Assembly: GCF_003001955.1 (NCBI RefSeq)
Contig: NZ_PVNH01000005.1
Coordinates: forward strand, 186,001-250,000
Reading direction: 5' to 3'
Source of the DNA: Prauserella shujinwangii
GTDB taxonomy: Bacteria; Actinomycetota; Actinomycetes; Mycobacteriales; Pseudonocardiaceae
Length of the DNA stretch: 64,000 nt
A program made the translations under genes and the position numbers. Positions within the stretch are counted from its first letter, which is position 1. Every line of letters begins with the position of its first letter. Positions 17,276-26,055 of the stretch are shown here, in pieces. The notes below the pieces were generated by a model. It did not search any database. It saw only the letters and a program-made list of their open reading frames with translations, and was not told where the DNA came from.

Positions 17276-18022
17276 TCAGTTCTGGCTGATCCACTGGCCC
17301 GTCGCGGAGTCGATCTTGGCGACCCCCTCGACGGGCTCGCGGCCGCCGCCCCACGCGCTGTCGTTGCCGCCTTCGGGCTGGTCGGCGGCGCCCGCCCCCT
17401 CGACCTCGGTCCACTCGCCGTCGCCCGCGTGCTCGTACACGACCGAGTCACCGTGCTCGTCGATGACCACGGCCACGTCCGCCGAGCCGTCCCCGTCGAC
17501 GTCGGTGAACGCGATCGTGCTGCCGTCCCCGGCGTCCACCACCGCGGTGTCGTTGACGCCGTCGGAGTCGGTGTCGACGGTGGCGGGACCGACCTCCCGC
17601 TCACCGTTCGGCATGTCGGCGGTGATGGCGCCACCCGCACCCGTCTGCGTCCCGATGTCCCCCGAACCACCGGAGCCGCCCGGCTCGACCGAGATCCAGT
17701 CGCCGCTCGCCTCGTCGTACTCGGCGTGCGCCACCACGTTGCCCTCGGCGTCGAGCTGGATGTACTCGTCCGCCGAGCCGTCGCCGTCGTTGTCGACGAA
17801 CGCCTGGCCGCTGCCGTCGGAGTGCTCGATGACCGCCGTGTCCTGGACCCCGTCGTCGTCGATGTCGAAGTTGACGTCGGCCGTGTAGTCCTCGCCCTCG
17901 ACGGTGACGGTCATCTCCGGCAGGTTCGCGGCGTCGTCAGTGGCAGCGGTGGCGTCGGTGGGACCCGCTCCACCACTCTCGTCGACCCACACGGGAACTC
18001 CCCCTCTGGTCGGGCTCGGCAT
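17276..18022 (-). CDS. Asp-rich calcium-motif repeat protein (DUF6802-like)
   Basis: A 248-aa very acidic protein, with no signal peptide or membrane segment seen. It carries repeated D-x-D-x-DG motifs: NFDIDDDGVQDTAVIEHSDG, VDNDGDGSADEYIQLD, VDTDSDGVNDTAVVDAGDG, DVDGDGSADVAVVID. These resemble EF-hand-like or thrombospondin-3-like calcium loops arranged in two similar halves. It is the last gene of the dynamin operon (58 bp after dynamin 1) and has its own terminator. The likely role is Ca-dependent binding or scaffolding; this is inference. The ATG at 18022 is the first in frame; a start near MTVTVEGEDY would remove a poorly conserved Gly/Ala-rich head. Confidence 0.7.
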   Translation of the reverse strand: MPSPTRGGVPVWVDESGGAGPTDATAATDDAANLPEMTVTVEGEDYTADVNFDIDDDGVQDTAVIEHSDGSGQAFVDNDGDGSADEYIQLDAEGNVVAHAEYDEASGDWISVEPGGSGGSGDIGTQTGAGGAITADMPNGEREVGPATVDTDSDGVNDTAVVDAGDGSTIAFTDVDGDGSADVAVVIDEHGDSVVYEHAGDGEWTEVEGAGAADQPEGGNDSAWGGGREPVEGVAKIDSATGQWISQN

Positions 18023-18080
18023 GTCTCGTCTCGCTGGTTAGGACTCACGTTATTCCTGTTCGGTTCCCCGATCCAGCGCG

Positions 18081-19934
18081 TCAGCCCTCCCGGGGACGAT
18101 CTCGCAGGGTGCGGATGCGGCCGAGCAGCGACTCGGCCCGCTCCCGGCCCTCGGCGACGTCCTTGAGCCGCTTCGTCACCTGCGTGAGCTGCCTGGACCG
18201 TTCCTGCGCGTCCAGCTTGATCGACTTGTCGACATCCTTGAGTTCGGCCTCGATCGCCTCGATGCGCCTGCTCAGCGCGTCGTCGAGGGCGAGCGAAAGC
18301 TGCTGTTCGGCCTCGATCAGCTGTTCGGCGACGAGCTGGTCCAGCATCGAGCGGGCGTCGGCGATCGACTCCACGAGCCACTGCTTCGTGTGCTGCTTGT
18401 CCGCGGCGTGCCTGCGGGTACGCGCCAGCCACCAGCCCGCGCCGAGGCCGATGACGATCGTCGCGGGCAGCACCACCGGGTTGAACAGGACGAACCCGGC
18501 GAGCGGGGCCGCGGCCAGCTTCGCCGCACCGGCGCCCCCGGACACCCCCATGAACACGAGCAACTTGTCCTCGGCGGTGGGGGGCCGCTTGTCCGGCGGG
18601 CGCAGCACCACCGGTGGCCCGCCCGCCCGCGCGAACTGGGCGCGGATGATCGCCAGCTCCTCGGCGGAGAACAGCTCGGCCAGCGCGGCGTCCGTGACGT
18701 GGTTGAGCCGGTGCGCGAGCAGCGCCGAGACGCGCTGGGAGATCGACTGCAGTGCCACGTCCACCTGCTGCGGCAGCGCCGCCAGCTCGTCCCGGGACGC
18801 CGAGTCGATCCGCTGCCGGAAGTACGACTGGGCGTCGCGCATCTGGCGGCTGGCCTCGTGCCCGATCTCGACCCGGGTGCGCTGGATCTCGCCGCGCAAC
18901 TTGAGCTGCCATCCCCTCGTCGACGACCGGCGCTCGGCGGCCAGCTCGTCGCGGCGCTCGCGCAGCCGCTCGGCCTCGGACTCGCCCGAGGTCAACGCCC
19001 TGCGCTCGGCGGTCAGCCTGGCGTGTTGCTCGCCGAGCGCGCTGGACAGCGCCCGCAGCGTGTTCGCCTCGCCGAGCATCACCGAGCGGCCGAGCAGCAG
19101 CTCCTGCAGCGCCTCCTGAAGCTCGGTCACTCCCGACTTCTCCCGCAGCATGGCCGCGGCCTGCTCGTTGGGCGCCCGGCCGGCCAGCTCGAACATGCGC
19201 GCCGACACCGGATGGAACGTGGCGTCGGCGAACCGGGGCGCGTGCTCGGCCAGCAGCTCACGGTCGGCGTCGAGGATCTCGCGCCACCCCCGGAACTGGT
19301 CGGTCTTCGCCAGTGCGAACACCACGGTCTCGACCCGGTCGGCCAGCCTGCTCAAGAACCCCAGCTCGCTGGCCGTGAACGGGGCGGACGCGTCGACCAC
19401 GAACAACAGGGCGGTCGCGTTGGCCGCGGCCTCCATCGCCAGCTCGCCGTGCGCCGCGTCGAGCCCGCCGACACCCGGCGTGTCCACCACCGAGACGCGC
19501 TCCAGCAGCGGGACGGGACCGGAAACCTCGACGTGCCGGGGCGGCAGCTGACCCTCCGGCAGCTCGTGCGACGCCGAAACCCAGCGGGTGAGCTCCTCCA
19601 GCGGGAACCCCACCGGAGCCAGCTGTCCGGGGTAGCAGGCCTGCGCGAGCCACTCCGGCGAGTGGTCGAAGACCAGGTAGGTGGCGGTGGCCACCTCCGC
19701 GTCGACGGGAGACAGCCCCGGGGTGGCGAGCAGGGCGTTGACCAGTGAGCTCTTGCCGCGGTTGGTCTCGCCGACCACCACCACCGACGGCTTCTTGGTG
19801 CGGGTGCGGCGCTGCTCCTCGACCCACTTCGCGGCCTGCGGGTCGAGCTCGCGCAGCAACGTCAGCAGCGCCTCCCTCGCCTGCCGGACCTGCGCGGGCA
19901 GCGCGGGCTTGCCGAGCGAGGGCGCCGTTGTCAT
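18081..19934 (-). CDS. Dynamin family GTPase 1 (membrane-associated)
   Basis: A 617-aa bacterial dynamin-like protein. The GTPase domain holds G1 GETNRGKSS (55-63), G3 DTPGVGG (151-157) and G4 AKTD (209-212). A long helical stalk with coiled-coil character (about 280-440) and a hydrophobic hairpin (about 465-515, VSGGAGAAKLAAAPLAGFVL) that should insert in the membrane come next, then a basic coiled-coil tail. Dynamins remodel or fuse membranes; comparators are mycobacterial IniA/IniC and Streptomyces DynA/DynB. It is third in the operon, 10 bp after the GrpE-like gene. Paired dynamins usually form hetero-oligomers, so it probably works with dynamin 2. Confidence 0.9.
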   Translation of the reverse strand: MTTAPSLGKPALPAQVRQAREALLTLLRELDPQAAKWVEEQRRTRTKKPSVVVVGETNRGKSSLVNALLATPGLSPVDAEVATATYLVFDHSPEWLAQACYPGQLAPVGFPLEELTRWVSASHELPEGQLPPRHVEVSGPVPLLERVSVVDTPGVGGLDAAHGELAMEAAANATALLFVVDASAPFTASELGFLSRLADRVETVVFALAKTDQFRGWREILDADRELLAEHAPRFADATFHPVSARMFELAGRAPNEQAAAMLREKSGVTELQEALQELLLGRSVMLGEANTLRALSSALGEQHARLTAERRALTSGESEAERLRERRDELAAERRSSTRGWQLKLRGEIQRTRVEIGHEASRQMRDAQSYFRQRIDSASRDELAALPQQVDVALQSISQRVSALLAHRLNHVTDAALAELFSAEELAIIRAQFARAGGPPVVLRPPDKRPPTAEDKLLVFMGVSGGAGAAKLAAAPLAGFVLFNPVVLPATIVIGLGAGWWLARTRRHAADKQHTKQWLVESIADARSMLDQLVAEQLIEAEQQLSLALDDALSRRIEAIEAELKDVDKSIKLDAQERSRQLTQVTKRLKDVAEGRERAESLLGRIRTLRDRPREG

Positions 19935-19944
19935 GGGCCGGACA

Positions 19945-20379
19945 CTAGCGCCTGGTGTAGACCGTCACCACGGGGGCGCGCAGCAGCCGTTCGTGGTCGG
20001 CGAAACCCACCACCTCGGTCTCGGCGACCGTGCCCTCCAGCGCGGGGTCCTCCGTCGGAACGGCTCCGCCCGCCTCGTGCCGGGCCGGGTCGAACCGTTC
20101 GCCGTCCGGACGCAGGGCCCGCACGCCGATCGCGGCGAGACCCTGCTCGATGCGTTCGGCCACACCCCCGCTGCGCGCCCGGTCCAGCGCGTACAGGCAG
20201 AGCTGGATGAGCGCCTGCCGGTCGGCGAGCGCCTGCTCGTGGTCGATCCGGTCGCCTGCGGCAAGTCCTACGGGCTCCACATCCGGCTTCGACGCCGTAC
20301 CCACCGGTTCGGTTCCGGGGCTTTCCGAACCGCCGCCATGGCCGCCGCCCTCGCGATCCCGGCGAAACCACGAGCTCAC
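19945..20379 (-). CDS. GrpE-like protein
   Basis: A 144-aa protein. The N-terminal 45 residues are disordered and Gly/Glu-rich. A helix follows (DRQALIQLCLYALDRARSGG), then a GrpE-type beta domain with GVRALRPDGERFDPARHEA, VPTEDPALEGTVAETEVVGF and LLRAPVVTVY, all close to the C-terminal domain of nucleotide exchange factors. The long dimerisation helix of true GrpE is shortened, and no DnaK is nearby, so it may have been adapted to serve the dynamins. The GTG at 20379 overlaps the stop of dynamin 2 (GTGA); earlier in-frame codons lie inside that gene. Confidence 0.75.
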   Translation of the reverse strand: MSSWFRRDREGGGHGGGSESPGTEPVGTASKPDVEPVGLAAGDRIDHEQALADRQALIQLCLYALDRARSGGVAERIEQGLAAIGVRALRPDGERFDPARHEAGGAVPTEDPALEGTVAETEVVGFADHERLLRAPVVTVYTRR

Positions 20380-21956
20380 CGTCGTCCTCCCGCCGGGTCC
20401 CTGAGCTGCTGCCAGATGAGGAAGTACGCCCGGTGCACGACGTGCGCCACCCTGCTCTGCGCCGGCGTGGCGCCGAACGAGGCGAACGAACGCCACCAGC
20501 CCGCTCGCTCCAGCGCGTACACCGCCAGGTCGGCCCTCGAACTGCCCGGCTTGCCGAGCTGCGCGGCGACGTCGGCGTTACTGCCGACCCGCAGCACCTC
20601 CTCGGCGAGGTCGTCCGGCATCTGCACCGCGCCGGACGCCACCAGGGTGAGCGCCTCCAGCACCCGCAGCTGGTGGGCCTCCGGCTTGGCGAGCAGCACC
20701 TCGATCGCGTCGTGCACCCGCTGCCGCTCGGCCTGGTTGCCCGAGGCGTGGGCCAGTGCGGTGATCGACGCGAGCGCGGCGGCCGCCTTGATGCCGTCGG
20801 CGCGCGCGGCGAACACGGTCCCGAGCCGGGACCGCACGCCGGCGAGGCCGGAGGCGTCGAGCAACGTCCTGCGCAGCGCGCCCGCGGTGATCCCCGGCTC
20901 GGCGCGGACGGCCTCGGTCGCCCTGCGGATGCCGTAGAGGTCGAGCTTCTCCAGCAGGCGTACCCGCAGGCCGGCGGGCACGTCGCACTCCCAGCTCGTG
21001 AACATGTCCGCCGAGACCAGCATCAGCTCCAGCGTCTCGTCGTCCAGCTCGGCGAGCTGCCGCAGCGCGTCGGCGTCGGCCGAGGTGAACCGGCCCGTCT
21101 CCGCCGACTCGGCGAGCAGGCCGATCACCGGCAGCACGTCGGCGACGCGGGGCTTGAGCAGGTCGGCCTGCTTGTGCGCGAGCAACGTCGCGGCCCGCCA
21201 CACGTCACCGTCCGCACCGTCCACCGACTCGGGAGCGATCGTGTCCGCCTTGTTGAGCACGGCGATGGCGTTGACCGGCCCCGCCTCCCTGCTCGCCGTG
21301 GCCGCCGTGAACGCGGCGAGCGCCTGCCGGTCGTCGGCCCGGACGCCCTGCGTGACGACGTAGAGCACGGCCTCCGCCCCGGCGACGGCGTTGCGGGACG
21401 TCTCGTCCAGTTCGTCCGGTTCCTCGGCGTCCTCGGCCGGGTCCGGGTCGGCGGACCCGGCTCCGAGCAGCCGCTCGGTGCGGGACACCGAGGCCGCGTC
21501 GAGTGAACCCAGCCCCGGCGTGTCGATCACCGTCATGCCCTGCAGCAGCGCGCTCGTGAGGTACGCCTCGAGGTGGGACACCGTGGCGACGTCGACGCCC
21601 AGCTCGGCCGGGATCATGCCGTCCGCGGCGAACGGGAGCACCTGCCTGCGGCCGTCCCGGAACACCACCTCGATCCGGTCGACGGTGCCGTACTGGAACC
21701 GGGTGACCAGGCGGGTGCACTCGCCGATGTCGGTCGGCGCTACCCGGCGTCCGATCAGGGCGTTGACCAGCGTGGATTTGCCCGACTTGATCCGGCCCGC
21801 CACCGCGACCTGCAGCGGGCCGCCCAGCCTGCGCAGCACCTCGCCGAACCCGGCGGCCGTGCGGGCGGAGACCTGCGGCCGCAGGCGGTGGCACAGGTCC
21901 GCCACCGAGGCCGAGAGCGGCCCAGCCGACCGCCCCTGCTCCACCGCTGTCGTCAC
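20376..21956 (-). CDS. Dynamin family GTPase 2
   Basis: A 526-aa dynamin-like GTPase with G1 GRIKSGKST (54-62), G3 DTPGLG (145-150) and G4 NKAD (235-238). An acidic insert (about 168-187) sits before the helical part. It lacks the hydrophobic hairpin seen in dynamin 1, so it is probably the peripheral partner. It is the first gene of the operon. The GTG at 21956 is preceded by gaggggg as Shine-Dalgarno; the in-frame GTG/ATG further upstream lacks one. The divergent histidine kinase gene begins 115 bp away. Confidence 0.88.
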   Translation of the reverse strand: MTTAVEQGRSAGPLSASVADLCHRLRPQVSARTAAGFGEVLRRLGGPLQVAVAGRIKSGKSTLVNALIGRRVAPTDIGECTRLVTRFQYGTVDRIEVVFRDGRRQVLPFAADGMIPAELGVDVATVSHLEAYLTSALLQGMTVIDTPGLGSLDAASVSRTERLLGAGSADPDPAEDAEEPDELDETSRNAVAGAEAVLYVVTQGVRADDRQALAAFTAATASREAGPVNAIAVLNKADTIAPESVDGADGDVWRAATLLAHKQADLLKPRVADVLPVIGLLAESAETGRFTSADADALRQLAELDDETLELMLVSADMFTSWECDVPAGLRVRLLEKLDLYGIRRATEAVRAEPGITAGALRRTLLDASGLAGVRSRLGTVFAARADGIKAAAALASITALAHASGNQAERQRVHDAIEVLLAKPEAHQLRVLEALTLVASGAVQMPDDLAEEVLRVGSNADVAAQLGKPGSSRADLAVYALERAGWWRSFASFGATPAQSRVAHVVHRAYFLIWQQLRDPAGGRR

Positions 21957-22071
21957 CGTGCCCCCTCTGTGTTCCCGCCCGCATCGTGCCATGCACGTCC
22001 TCCCTCGATCGCACCCAACGTGCTACTCCAGGCGGACGCGCGGGGACCGGGCGCGGCCTACTGTGGGTTCC

Positions 22072-23280
22072 GTGCGGCGGCTGAGTCTGTGGATGCGGGC
22101 GCACCCCATGGTGGGCGACAGCGTCATCGCGGTGATGCTCCTGCTGATCGACGTCGCCTTCTTCCTGACGGTCGGAGCCGTGCCGGAGGAGGCGAACGCG
22201 GAACCGGCGCCGTCGGTGGGCTGGTACGTGGCGCTGCCGGTCGACCTGGCGATGGTGCTGCCGCTGGTGTTCCGCCGGAAGCACCCGCTCGCCGTCGCGT
22301 ACGCCCTGCTCGTGCTCGGTGCCGTGCACGCGAACCTCCAACTCGGCCTGTCCAGCCTGGTCGCCAGCTGCATCGGCGTCTACAGCGTGGTCGTGTACGT
22401 GGGCCGCAAGCACGGCGCGGTCTACCTCGCCCTGATGATCGTCGGGTCGGTGGCGCAGCTGGTGGTCCAGGGGCGGCAGGACTGGCTGGTCAACTCGATC
22501 GTCGCCGTGCTGCTGGTGGCGTTCTCCTGGCTGCTCGGCGAGTTCGTCGGCGCCCGGCGCGCCTACCAGGCCGAGGTCGAGGCACGCCTGCACCTGCTGG
22601 AGACCGAGCGTGACCAGGCGACCCGGATCGCGGTCGGCGAGGAACGCAGCCGGATCGCCCGCGAGCTGCACGACGTGGTGGCCCACGCGGTGAGCGTGAT
22701 CGTCGTGCAGGCGGACGGCGCGTCGTACGCGATCCGCTCGCAGCCCGACGTGGCCGAACGGGCGGTGCGGACCATCTCCGAGACCGGGCGGAGCGCGCTG
22801 GCCGAGCTGCGCAGGCTGCTCGACGTGCTCCGCGACGAGGACGGCGGCGGCGAGCCCAGGCTGCCGCAGCCCAACGCGGCCGAGCTCGCGGAGCTGACCG
22901 AACGGGTACGGGCCGCGGGCCTGCCGGTGCGGCTGGAGCTGGACGGGGACCTCGCCGACCTCCCGGCAGGGGTGTCGCTCGGGGTGTACCGCATCGTGCA
23001 GGAGTCGCTGACGAACACGCTCAAACACGCGGGCAAGGGAGCGCGGGCGGAGGTACGGATCCGGCGGTCGGACGACTCCGTGCACGTCGAGGTGAGCGAC
23101 GACGGCGCGGGCAGGGCACGGGCACTCGTGTCCACGCCCGGTGCGGAGAGCCGCGGCGGCAACGGCCTGATCGGCATGCGCGAGCGGGCGAACGTCTTCG
23201 GCGGCACCATGGCCGCCGGTCCGAGCCCCGGCGGTGGCTGGGTGGTGCGGGCCACGTTGCCCGTTAGGTTGGCGACATGA
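22072..23280 (+). CDS. Two-component sensor histidine kinase (HisKA_3 type), system 1
   Basis: A 402-aa kinase with five or six N-terminal membrane segments (about 15-160). The dimerisation/phosphoacceptor box is RIARELHDVVAHAVSVI (His200), and the HATPase domain has QESLTNTLKHA (N-box), DDGAG and NGLIGMRERA. Short extracytoplasmic loops suggest an intramembrane-sensing, DesK/LiaS-like kinase. The GTG at 22072 follows TACTGT (22059-22064) by 7 nt, a leaderless pattern. It overlaps its response regulator by 4 bp. Confidence 0.92.
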   Translation: MRRLSLWMRAHPMVGDSVIAVMLLLIDVAFFLTVGAVPEEANAEPAPSVGWYVALPVDLAMVLPLVFRRKHPLAVAYALLVLGAVHANLQLGLSSLVASCIGVYSVVVYVGRKHGAVYLALMIVGSVAQLVVQGRQDWLVNSIVAVLLVAFSWLLGEFVGARRAYQAEVEARLHLLETERDQATRIAVGEERSRIARELHDVVAHAVSVIVVQADGASYAIRSQPDVAERAVRTISETGRSALAELRRLLDVLRDEDGGGEPRLPQPNAAELAELTERVRAAGLPVRLELDGDLADLPAGVSLGVYRIVQESLTNTLKHAGKGARAEVRIRRSDDSVHVEVSDDGAGRARALVSTPGAESRGGNGLIGMRERANVFGGTMAAGPSPGGGWVVRATLPVRLAT

Positions 23281-23933
23281 TCACAGTCGTGGTGGTCGAC
23301 GACCAGGAGCTCATGCGCGTCGGCTTTCGCATGGTGCTCGGCGCGCAGGACGACATCGAAGTCGTCGGCGAGGCCGGGGACGGTGCGGCCGCGGTGCGGC
23401 TGGCGGAGGAGCTGCGCCCGGACGTCGTGCTGATGGACGTGCGGATGCCCGTGCTCGACGGGGTGGAGGCCACCAAGCGGATCGTCGAGGCAGGCACCTC
23501 CCGCGTACTGGTGATGACCACGTTCGACCTGGACGAGTACGTGTACTCGGCACTGCAGGGCGGGGCGAGCGGCTTCCTGCTCAAGGACACTCCGCCCGAC
23601 CACCTGGTCTCCGCACTGCGCTCCGTGGCCGAGGGCGACGCGGTGGTCTCGCCGACCGTGACGCGCAGGCTCCTCGACCGGTTCCTCGGCGGTGGTGCCG
23701 CGCCCGCCCGCGACGCCTCGGTGCTCGACGCGCTGACCGAACGCGAGCGGGAGGTCCTCGAGCTCGTCGCGAAGGGACTGTCGAACACGGAGATCGCGAG
23801 CCGGCTCTTCCTCTCCGAGGCGACCGTGAAGACGCACGTCGGGCGCATCCTCGCCAAGCTCGACCTGCGGGACCGCGTGCAGGCGGTGGTGCTCGCGTAC
23901 GAGACCGGGCTGGCCCGTCCGGGCGTCACCTAG
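23277..23933 (+). CDS. NarL/FixJ-family response regulator, system 1
   Basis: A 218-aa regulator. The receiver domain has DD at 8-9, phospho-acceptor Asp54 (LMDVRMP) and Lys in LLKDTPP. The C-terminal LuxR-type HTH reads LTEREREVLELVAKGLSNTEIASRLFLSEATVKTHVGRILAKL. The ATG overlaps the kinase stop (ATGA), so the pair is made together. Targets are unknown; the adjacent dynamin operon is a candidate only by proximity. Its 3' end overlaps the convergent XRE-ImmA gene by 4 bp, with no terminator between. Confidence 0.93.
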   Translation: MITVVVVDDQELMRVGFRMVLGAQDDIEVVGEAGDGAAAVRLAEELRPDVVLMDVRMPVLDGVEATKRIVEAGTSRVLVMTTFDLDEYVYSALQGGASGFLLKDTPPDHLVSALRSVAEGDAVVSPTVTRRLLDRFLGGGAAPARDASVLDALTEREREVLELVAKGLSNTEIASRLFLSEATVKTHVGRILAKLDLRDRVQAVVLAYETGLARPGVT

Positions 23934-25072
23934 AGCGTCGAACGCTCAGAAGGGGTAACAGCATGACTTCGCCGCCGCTGGGACAGGTACACCACGTTGT
24001 CCGCGTCCGTGGGTGCGGCGGACCGGCCTTGCCTTGCTTTGCGCGGCAATTGATCTGGTTGCGCGTAACCGTCGAGCACGTCGAATGCAAGCTCCTGTGA
24101 CCAGCCCGCGTCGTGAGCCATTAGTTCGACATTCGGCCCGGCACCGTAGTTGATCTCAGCGAGCTTACGGAATGCGCGAGGCTTCTCCTCGGGAACGAAA
24201 CCCGGCTCCCTCCGATTCCAACCACGTTTACTGATCTGCTTGTACAAGCTCAAGGCACGATCAGAATCAATAAGGCCCAACTCCTTGGCGCGCCTCACCA
24301 ACGCCTTGATGGAGACACCCCATTGCGTCTTGACCATAGTCAGACTGTTCAAAGTCGGACTGCGCGGAATCGAACCGGAGATACTGTGTCGTGGCATCAA
24401 GAGCTCACTGGCGAATTCATCCGCTTCGGCTTCGACATCTCGTCCCACCTGCCCCGTTCGATGGAGGACAAGATGGCCAAGCTCGTGCGCGACCGTGAAC
24501 CTGACGCGATCCGCTGGCACGCCGCGCATCAGGGCGATAACTGGGGTGCCCTGACACCAAGCACTAAATCCATCGAGAGCCGGAACCGCAATAGGAAGGC
24601 AAAGCACCCGAGCACCGAGTCGCTCCACAGCCAGGACAAGGTATGGCAAAGGTTCGTCTTGGTTGAACCCAAGAGATTCCCTTACCCGATGCGCGGCCTC
24701 AACCGGGCGCTCGTTTTCGACGCCGGTCAGCCGTGCGGGAATAGCTGTCGTCCCGACACTGAGGCGCTGATACTCTTCGTTGACAAAGTTTGCCCACTCC
24801 ATGGCCGAGTATCGGACCCTCTGCGGGACGCGGCTGCGCGCACGAAATTGCGGTGATAATGCAATGAGAGACTGAGCCGGTCGACGTTTCAAATACTCAC
24901 TTGTGACGCCTAGCTCAACCGCCAACATCTCCGCAAGCTCTGCCCCGCAGACAATCTCGTCATTCTCTATGCGCGAGATGCGGTCCTGAGTCGACAAGAC
25001 ACGTTCAGCGAGTTCACTCTGCGTCAGCTGGTGCATGACACGGAGTTGCCGAACCCGCTGCCCGTAGATCAT
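23930..25072 (-). CDS. XRE-ImmA/IrrE fusion: HTH regulator with metallopeptidase domain
   Basis: A 380-aa protein. Residues 5-62 are a Cro/C1 HTH (HQLTQSELAERVLSTQDRISRIENDE); residues 115-270 form a COG2856 zinc metallopeptidase with HELGH (196-200) and the downstream acid in EAEADEFASELLMP; the tail is basic. Related proteins cleave or sense repressors and control prophages, ICEs, stress responses or toxin-antitoxin modules. Base composition is visibly lower in GC than the flanks, suggesting acquisition. The start ATGA overlaps the stop of the unknown partner gene, so they are a unit. Confidence 0.88.
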   Translation of the reverse strand: MIYGQRVRQLRVMHQLTQSELAERVLSTQDRISRIENDEIVCGAELAEMLAVELGVTSEYLKRRPAQSLIALSPQFRARSRVPQRVRYSAMEWANFVNEEYQRLSVGTTAIPARLTGVENERPVEAAHRVRESLGFNQDEPLPYLVLAVERLGARVLCLPIAVPALDGFSAWCQGTPVIALMRGVPADRVRFTVAHELGHLVLHRTGQVGRDVEAEADEFASELLMPRHSISGSIPRSPTLNSLTMVKTQWGVSIKALVRRAKELGLIDSDRALSLYKQISKRGWNRREPGFVPEEKPRAFRKLAEINYGAGPNVELMAHDAGWSQELAFDVLDGYAQPDQLPRKARQGRSAAPTDADNVVYLSQRRRSHAVTPSERSTL

Positions 25073-25806
25073 CGTTCGTCCGCTTCTCCAAGCCTCAGGT
25101 GCTCTTCTGCTGGCCGCAGCTCATCCAGGTCAGCAGCACTGAATGTGGCCATCTCCCGCTGGAGCGGGCCCGCCCAGTCGATACGCAGACTATCCACTCT
25201 GTGATCACCGGCGAGCGGACGCACCAGCGTCATCGTGGGGTAAAGCACACCACGATCCTCCGACCACAGCAACAGGATGTTGTCTGCCGGAAGACCATCG
25301 AGTGGCAGCACTGGTTCCTGCCGCCAGTACTTCTGTTTGCGCACTGATCTACCCGGCAGTGGGATCTCGTGCGCGGCGCCACCTGCTTCCCGCCGACTCG
25401 CCTTGAACATCCACAGCGAGAGCCGGTCGTACGCCAGCAGTAGCGCTGACATGGGTAGCAGCGGTCGGTCACCATCCTCATGGAGGACCATCAACCCGGC
25501 CTTGTTCAGGCGTTCCATCACCTCCCGGCGCGCCGTCGCCGCGTAGTAGTGCGGGTCGTGTTGCCGTTTGTACCCCCGCTCGCCATGTTCCCGTGCTGCC
25601 AGAGCGACCCCTTCGGTCACGCTGTCGAACAGCACGGGGACAACGGGCTGGAGCACCCGGAGAACCTGACTGTAAGAAATCACGCTCCATATTATGGCAA
25701 CGCTTTTCACCACTGCCGGGCTCTCGATCGGCGTGTCGTCCGGTCTACCCAGCTCAGCGATACGCTCGCCGTTTGGCCCCATCGGGTGAGTCTCTGGCCA
25801 CGGCAC
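25069..25806 (-). CDS. Unknown protein coupled to the XRE-ImmA gene
   Basis: A 245-aa protein of unrecognised family. It has no signal peptide; one moderately hydrophobic stretch (about 30-65, VVKSVAIIWSVISYSQVLRV) may be a membrane or core helix. A Tyr/Arg-rich middle (KRQHDPHYYAATARREVMERL) and an acidic C-terminus follow. Codon use is less GC-rich than neighbours. The GTG at 25806 lacks a Shine-Dalgarno; an ATG at 25782 is an alternative. Its strict coupling to the metallopeptidase-regulator suggests it is the effector or the substrate of that protein, for example the toxin of a two-gene module. This is inference only. Confidence 0.7.
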   Translation of the reverse strand: MPWPETHPMGPNGERIAELGRPDDTPIESPAVVKSVAIIWSVISYSQVLRVLQPVVPVLFDSVTEGVALAAREHGERGYKRQHDPHYYAATARREVMERLNKAGLMVLHEDGDRPLLPMSALLLAYDRLSLWMFKASRREAGGAAHEIPLPGRSVRKQKYWRQEPVLPLDGLPADNILLLWSEDRGVLYPTMTLVRPLAGDHRVDSLRIDWAGPLQREMATFSAADLDELRPAEEHLRLGEADER

Positions 25807-26055
25807 CGGCCGACGTGAGGGCGTGTCGCTCCCCGTTCCGGACGGCGTTCCCCGACCCGCCCGCGCCGAATGTCAGGGTCCGCTCAGGGTCATCACGGAT
25901 CGTGTGGCACCCCTGTCGTCAGCCAGGCTACGACCAGAGATTGGCGCGAAGTTCGGACCACAGGATGACGCGCGAGCGCGCCGGGGTCCGAAACCATGTC
26001 AACACCGAGGCAACCGGGGGACAGCAGCGGCGAGAGCCGCACCGAGGAGGGAACG

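Noticed and set aside
25996..26055. 20-residue N-terminal extension of the ABC ATPase (start at 25996)
   Set aside because: The strong Shine-Dalgarno (gaggaggg) and the paralogue alignment place the start at 26056.
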